9,990 nt of DNA from an uncultured Micrococcales bacterium. Its GTDB lineage: Bacteria > Actinomycetota > Actinomycetes > S36-B12 > UBA10799. The notes beneath the pieces were generated by a model. The model was not told the origin of the DNA and did no database searches. It saw nothing but the letters and a program-made list of their open reading frames with translations. Positions 6,559-9,990 of this stretch are shown in pieces. Both the position numbers and the translations under genes were made by a program. Location: positions 1-9,990 of the forward strand of contig CALFYG010000113.1 in NCBI GenBank assembly GCA_937952095.1, written 5' to 3'. Each line of letters begins with the position of its first letter. Position 1 is the first letter of the stretch.

Positions 6559-8199
6559 CTACGCCTGCTCGAGCTCGCACGGGTGATCTTCGACGATCAC
6601 GCCGGCGCTTTGCGGCATCCGCTGAACCTCGATCGTCCCTGGTGCCGGGCTGTCGGGCTCGTCGAACTCGACCTTGACTGTGCGCCAGGCCTTGGGCGGC
6701 AGCGCCAGCGACAGACTGACCACCGGTCGTCCCGCCTCTTCTGACTGCCGCCACGCATGCCCCTCGCCCCCGACCAGCACGGCCACCGGTTGCGCACCGG
6801 CCGGCAGGTAGACCTTCAGTCTCATCCGGCTGATCGGGCCGTTGGGTCCCACGCGGGCCGCTCCGATCATCGCCTCCGGCATCAGCGCATCCCGACGGAT
6901 CCCGATGCGGTACTGCATCGTCACCTCTGAGCGGACCGTTCCATCCGGCGCGGGGCATCTGCCGACGGCGTAATCGACACCACGCATGATGCGGCGATCG
7001 AGCCGCGATCCATCGACATTGATCAGGACCGGCTCGACGGTGTGCGCGGCTGCCGGCTGCAGCGCATGCCCGAGCGTGGTGGCCGCGATCGCCTGCTGGA
7101 TCTGCGGATCCCGAACCCACAGCATGATTCGCCGATCGCGGACCATCGGCTCGAGCGTGGGAAGGTCCGCGGCGAAGGCCGCCTCGACCACCTGCGCGGC
7201 GACAGCCTCCCGTGCCTCACGGCGCTGGCGCGTCTGACCCGTGTCGGGATACATGTCGTAGATGCCGGAGACCAGGAACTCCCTGGCATCGGGCACCGTC
7301 GCCCCGTTCGCGAGCGTCACCTCTCCCCCGAACCTCGGCGCATCCAGACCCACCGCGAGCGCTCCATCGAGACGCCGGCCCGTTTCGGCGTGGTAGGCGT
7401 CGAGCCATGACTGTGCGACACGGGGGAAGTCCGGCGAGGACGTGTTCGACAGCCGCAGATCCTCACCCGCGCCCGAGTCGACGACGGTGACGGTCCCGTC
7501 GTCCACGCGCACAACCCCCCACAGGTCCACCACACCGCCCATCGCAGTCATCTGATTCGGCACCTGAACGCCGACGAAGTACGACTGGGGGTTGTCCGCG
7601 CCCAGCAGTGCCGGGGCGTAGTCGCCGAGTTGCTGCACCACTGCGGCCGTCGACGACATGGCGTCGATCTGCGCTTCCATGCGGCTGACCTCACTTTGGA
7701 GGCTCGGCAGGACCCAGGCTCCCTGGTCGGCTCGCGGGGCGTTGGCGAGATGGGCGCGGGCGCGGGAGAAGTCAGCCTCGCTGTCGGTCATGGCCTCGTC
7801 GGCGACGGCCAGCGACGCGAGGTCGAATGTGTTGTGCGACAACTCCTGGTCGATGCCGGAGATGCCGGCGGACATGGTCGCGAGGCCATTGACACTGGAG
7901 TCGGCAGCGAAAATCACCGCACGCGCTGCCCGCAGGGAGTCCCCGGCCTTCGGCACCGCCGCCAGCGCTTTCCACACCCACATGTCGGTCAGGTCGGCTG
8001 CTGCCTGCGTCTGCGCCTTCGCCAACGCCACCCCCTCCTGCGCGAGCGCGGGGTCATCGGCCAGCACCTGGCCACGCGCGTAGGAAAGTTCTGTTTGAGC
8101 CTGGACCATGTGCCGGTGGGCCTCGTCGAACACCCACGCCGCCCACACGCCCACGGCAACGAGGACTGCCAGGATCACCACTGAAACTCGTCGTGCCAC
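6559..8199 (-). CDS. DUF4012 family membrane-anchored protein
   Basis: Predicted 546-residue protein of the DUF4012 family, common in actinobacteria and often found near cell-envelope or polysaccharide genes; the biochemical function is unknown. A single N-terminal membrane segment (residues ~5-23, VSVVILAVLVAVGVW) after Arg-Arg predicts a type II topology with the bulk outside the cell. Residues ~25-190 are helical, with heptad-like Ala/Leu patterns and the WKALAAVPKAGDSLRAAR segment typical of the family. The DUF4012 core follows from ~203 (NPQSYFVGVQVPNQ..TAMGGVVDLWGVVRVDDG), and the C-terminal ~150 residues are beta-rich. I chose GTG 8199 because GGGGGAG (8206-8212 on the complement) lies 6 nt before it and puts the membrane helix at the very N-terminus. 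An in-frame GTG at 8247 has no such site. The gene stands alone between the CHAT operon (convergent) and an 88-nt gap to the next minus-strand gene, so co-transcription with that operon is possible. Confidence 0.85.
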   Translation of the reverse strand: MARRVSVVILAVLVAVGVWAAWVFDEAHRHMVQAQTELSYARGQVLADDPALAQEGVALAKAQTQAAADLTDMWVWKALAAVPKAGDSLRAARAVIFAADSSVNGLATMSAGISGIDQELSHNTFDLASLAVADEAMTDSEADFSRARAHLANAPRADQGAWVLPSLQSEVSRMEAQIDAMSSTAAVVQQLGDYAPALLGADNPQSYFVGVQVPNQMTAMGGVVDLWGVVRVDDGTVTVVDSGAGEDLRLSNTSSPDFPRVAQSWLDAYHAETGRRLDGALAVGLDAPRFGGEVTLANGATVPDAREFLVSGIYDMYPDTGQTRQRREAREAVAAQVVEAAFAADLPTLEPMVRDRRIMLWVRDPQIQQAIAATTLGHALQPAAAHTVEPVLINVDGSRLDRRIMRGVDYAVGRCPAPDGTVRSEVTMQYRIGIRRDALMPEAMIGAARVGPNGPISRMRLKVYLPAGAQPVAVLVGGEGHAWRQSEEAGRPVVSLSLALPPKAWRTVKVEFDEPDSPAPGTIEVQRMPQSAGVIVEDHPCELEQA

Positions 8200-8205
8200 A
8201 AGCGA

Positions 8206-8212
8206 CTCCCCC
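8206..8212 (-). promoter_or_regulatory. Ribosome binding site deciding the DUF4012 start
   Basis: On the minus strand GGGGGAG lies 6 nt before the GTG at 8199. The longer reading from GTG 8247 would bury this site in the coding region. Confidence 0.75.
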
Positions 8213-8287
8213 GAAGCGGTTCGTGACGTGGGTATCGGCAGGATCACCGCAAAACTGATCTTGATGCCGCCAGACAGGTGACGTGGC

Positions 8288-8914
8288 CTACCCGAACAGC
8301 AACGTCATCACAATCGGCGCGTACGACGCTTGTGTGTTCCCCATGACCATGAGGATCAGCAGGAAGCACGCGAACGCGGAGGCCGAGCCCAGCAGCACGC
8401 GGCCAGTCACCCGCTGCCCGGCTCGCGAGCGGGAGAACACGCGGCGCCACACGGCGACGCTGACCGCGACGAAGGCCAGCAACAGGACTGTCGTGATCAC
8501 AGCCTTCGGCTCCTGCCATGCCAAGCGCGCGTCGACCGCGTTCTGGATCACCGGCGGCACCTCGGCGTTGCCCGAGCGCATCCACCCAGTCAGGGATCTC
8601 GTGAGCTCCCCCGTCGCCGCCGGCTTCAGATCACCGGGGGCACCGATCGCGCCCGCGAGGCCCTGGCGCGGGTTCAGCACGTTGCTGAGGTTCCCTGCCA
8701 CGACGACTGCGAGCAGCATGCCCACCACAGAACTGGCGAGGGCGAACACGAGATGGGTTCGGCGCTCGACACCTTTCGGCGCCCGCCGGACGTGCAGCCA
8801 CGAGAACACTGCGAACACCAGCAGTGCCAGCGTGAAGAACCCGCCGACGACCACAAGGGCCAAGTGGTAGTCGATGTAGTCCTGCAGCAGCCGTTCGTAC
8901 GCGGGGTTCGACAT
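8288..8914 (-). CDS. Four-TM membrane protein of unknown function
   Basis: Predicted 208-residue integral membrane protein. Four hydrophobic segments are visible: ~17-41, ~54-77, ~138-156 and ~173-192, with basic residues in the loops after TM1 (RRAPKGVERR) and TM3 (RRVFSRSRAGQR). By the positive-inside rule these place both ends of the protein outside and the two basic loops in the cytoplasm. The ~60-residue loop between TM2 and TM3 (~78-137) would then be extracytoplasmic. No catalytic motif was seen and I do not recognise the family. The start ATG overlaps the stop of the DUF4386 gene (TGATG) and is preceded at 8921-8926 by GGAGGT on the complement with 6-nt spacing, so it is very likely translated together with that gene. 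It should also fall under the control of the TetR operators further upstream. Confidence 0.8.
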   Translation of the reverse strand: MSNPAYERLLQDYIDYHLALVVVGGFFTLALLVFAVFSWLHVRRAPKGVERRTHLVFALASSVVGMLLAVVVAGNLSNVLNPRQGLAGAIGAPGDLKPAATGELTRSLTGWMRSGNAEVPPVIQNAVDARLAWQEPKAVITTVLLLAFVAVSVAVWRRVFSRSRAGQRVTGRVLLGSASAFACFLLILMVMGNTQASYAPIVMTLLFG

Positions 8915-9570
8915 CAGCCAACCTCCACGAGTTCACGCATCTCCAGACGCTCGACGGCGTCGGGGTTGAAGCCCTTGATCACGAGCCAGAAGCCTAACCC
9001 GATCTCCCAGGCGGCGATCAGCAGTGCCGACAAGAAGCCCACCGGCGAGACCTGGTCGATGATGCCGAAGAGGGTCCCGACCGCCGCGATCAGCAGCAGC
9101 GGCGCACCGACGAGGCCGATGATCGGCAGAGCGCGCGGGACCAGGCCGGCGCGCAGTAGCAGCGGGGCCAGCAGCAGGGCGTTCACGGCGGGGATCGTGC
9201 CGGGCCCGAGTAGGAAGGCCCAGTCGTGCATGCTCACCAGCGCGGGGGCCGCGGGGCCGGCGACCAGGACGCCCAGCATGGCGATCACGCCCATGACGAT
9301 GATCGCCGCCTCCAGCGTGCGAGACCCGACGAAGCCGAGCGCGGTCGCCTCGTCGACGCGTCGCAGGACCGGGAACAGCGCGACAGCGGTTCCGATGCAG
9401 GCCAGTGCGAGCACGAACTCGAGTGCGGCCGCCCACTGCAGCGCCGTGGCTCCTGCCGACGTGGGGTCGGCCAGCACCGGGTCCTTGAGCGCTAAGGCCG
9501 GGATCGAGGTGACGACGGTGAGCAGGTACAGCGCGCCGGCGATGAAGGCCAGGCGACGGGTGCGGGTCAT
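8914..9570 (-). CDS. DUF4386 family six-TM membrane protein
   Basis: Predicted 218-residue membrane protein of the DUF4386 family, whose members are usually about this long and have unknown function. Six hydrophobic segments are visible at ~7-27, ~46-68, ~86-106, ~120-140, ~148-170 and ~178-199. Family-like features are the short basic N-terminus before TM1 (TRTRRLAFIAGALYLL), the SRTLEA entry into TM3, the LLGPGTIPAVNALLLAPLLLR segment in TM4 (~121-140) and LVPRALPIIGLVGAPLLL in TM5. I chose ATG 9570 because GGAGG (9577-9581 on the complement) lies 6 nt before it and TM1 follows at once. A longer reading to 9843 would run antisense through the TetR gene and across the promoter. It is the first gene of a two-gene operon with the four-TM protein, divergent from a TetR regulator and preceded by a promoter that overlaps two operators. 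This suggests inducible expression, perhaps in response to a small molecule. Confidence 0.85.
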   Translation of the reverse strand: MTRTRRLAFIAGALYLLTVVTSIPALALKDPVLADPTSAGATALQWAAALEFVLALACIGTAVALFPVLRRVDEATALGFVGSRTLEAAIIVMGVIAMLGVLVAGPAAPALVSMHDWAFLLGPGTIPAVNALLLAPLLLRAGLVPRALPIIGLVGAPLLLIAAVGTLFGIIDQVSPVGFLSALLIAAWEIGLGFWLVIKGFNPDAVERLEMRELVEVG

Positions 9571-9593
9571 GGGGTGCCTCCGGTAAGGTCTGT

Positions 9594-9610
9594 GGTGTAC
9601 GGCGTATACC
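9594..9610. promoter_or_regulatory. TetR operator, copy 1
   Basis: GGTGTAC-GGC-GTATACC forms an inverted repeat with one mismatched pair per arm. It extends by TGT on the left (9591-9593) and ACA on the right (9611-9613) to 23 bp with arms of 11. It lies over the predicted start of transcription of the DUF4386 operon. It is shared between two divergent genes, one of which encodes a TetR regulator. Confidence 0.75.
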
Positions 9611-9639
9611 ACAATAGGTGTACACCGTATACCTGTCAA
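9611..9639 (-). promoter_or_regulatory. Promoter of the DUF4386 operon
   Basis: On the minus strand a perfect -35 TTGACA (9634-9639) is followed after exactly 17 bp by TATTGT (9611-9616), which matches 4 of 6 bases of the -10 consensus. Transcription should begin near 9604, giving a leader of about 34 nt with the GGAGG site. The 17-bp spacer coincides exactly with one copy of the inverted repeat, so a bound regulator would directly block RNA polymerase. Confidence 0.7.
9617..9633. promoter_or_regulatory. TetR operator, copy 2
   Basis: GGTGTAC-ACC-GTATACC repeats the copy 1 sequence with only the three central bases changed. The two centres (9602 and 9625) are 23 bp apart, a little over two helical turns. 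This copy exactly occupies the -35/-10 spacer of the leftward promoter. Confidence 0.75.
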
Positions 9640-9655
9640 CCTCCGGAGGTGTCTC

Positions 9656-9990
9656 ATGCCCCCCAGAACGCCGGTCACGCGCGATCGGGCGCTCGCCGAA
9701 GCGGTAGCCCTCGCCGATGCCGACGGGATCGACGCGGTCAGCATGCGGAACCTGTCCGCGCGCCTCGACGTGGTGCCGATGGCGCTGTACAAACACGTCA
9801 CGAACAAGGACGACCTGCTCGATGGGATGGTCGCCACCCTCATCGATTCCTATGACCCGCCCGCGCCGGAGCTGGGATGGAAGGACGCCGTGCGAGCGCA
9901 GATCCTGTCGGCCAGGCGGGTGCTCCTGAAGCATCCCTGGGCTCGGCAGGTGATCGAGACCCGCACGACCCGCACGCCGGCGTCGAACGC
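9656..9990 (+). CDS. TetR/AcrR family transcriptional regulator (5' part)
   Basis: The first 111 residues of a TetR-family repressor; the frame is open to the window's end. A helix-turn-helix is visible at ~29-48 (SMRNLSARLDVVPMALYKHV), followed by the family-typical NKDDLLDGMV, the start of helix 4. After ~60 the ligand-binding domain begins (LGWKDAVRAQILSARRVLLKHPWARQVIETR) and is cut off by the window edge. TetR proteins are dimeric repressors released from DNA by a small ligand. The ATG is preceded by GGAGGT at 9645-9650 with 5-nt spacing. The gene is divergent from the DUF4386 operon, with an 85-bp intergenic region holding two operator-like repeats, so it most likely represses that operon and itself. 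The ligand cannot be guessed. No clear -10/-35 was found for this strand. Confidence 0.92.
   Translation, partial: MPPRTPVTRDRALAEAVALADADGIDAVSMRNLSARLDVVPMALYKHVTNKDDLLDGMVATLIDSYDPPAPELGWKDAVRAQILSARRVLLKHPWARQVIETRTTRTPASN

Noticed and set aside
6583..6600. GTGATC-6-GATCAC inverted repeat near the convergent junction as a terminator
   Set aside because: The stem is only 6 bp, is inside the DUF4012 coding region and has no U-tract on either strand.
8200..8247. Longer DUF4012 protein from GTG 8247
   Set aside because: It lacks a ribosome binding site and would push the membrane anchor away from the N-terminus; GTG 8199 has GGGGGAG at 6 nt.
9571..9843. Extension of the DUF4386 gene to a 309-residue protein
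   Set aside because: It would cross the divergent promoter and run antisense through the TetR gene; ATG 9570 has a good ribosome binding site and leads straight into TM1.

Overview
The window is high-GC DNA with GTG/ATG starts, strong GGAGG-type ribosome binding sites, a DUF4012 protein and a TetR/DUF4386 pair. Together these point to a chromosomal region of an actinobacterium; the genus cannot be named from the sequence. No rRNA, tRNA, insertion sequence, integrase or CRISPR array was seen. All assignments come from reading motifs by eye, without database searches.

Layout. (1) 1-381 (+): the 3' end of a beta-rich gene that begins before the window, followed at 441-477 by a perfect 11-bp hairpin that may be its terminator. 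(2) 556-6545 (+): a tight four-gene operon, which is the most interesting part of the window. It encodes a CHAT (caspase-like) protease with a repeat linker and a beta-sandwich-like region, a lipase-like alpha/beta hydrolase with a complete Ser-Asp-His triad, a small all-helical TPR-like protein, and a second CHAT protease of the TPR-CHAT type. The junctions are a 1-nt overlap, a 2-nt gap and an 11-nt overlap, so the four proteins are probably made together. (3) 6559-8199 (-): an N-terminally anchored DUF4012 protein, convergent with the operon and only 13 nt from it. (4) 8288-9570 (-): a two-gene membrane operon, a DUF4386 six-TM protein followed by a four-TM protein of unknown function with a 1-nt stop/start overlap. 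(5) 9656-9990 (+): the 5' part of a divergent TetR-family regulator.

How the parts may work together. The four-gene operon has the make-up of a prokaryotic conflict or signalling module: two peptidases that could activate or relay a signal, a helical scaffold, and a hydrolase that is a plausible effector (lipase or esterase) or peptidase substrate. That role is inferred from domain composition; no phage-defence function is shown by the sequence itself. At the right end, the TetR protein and the DUF4386 operon share an 85-bp divergent region with two copies of a 17-bp inverted repeat (GGTGTAC-N3-GTATACC). One copy exactly fills the 17-bp spacer between a perfect TTGACA -35 and a TATTGT -10 of the leftward operon, so repression of the membrane operon by the TetR protein is the natural reading.
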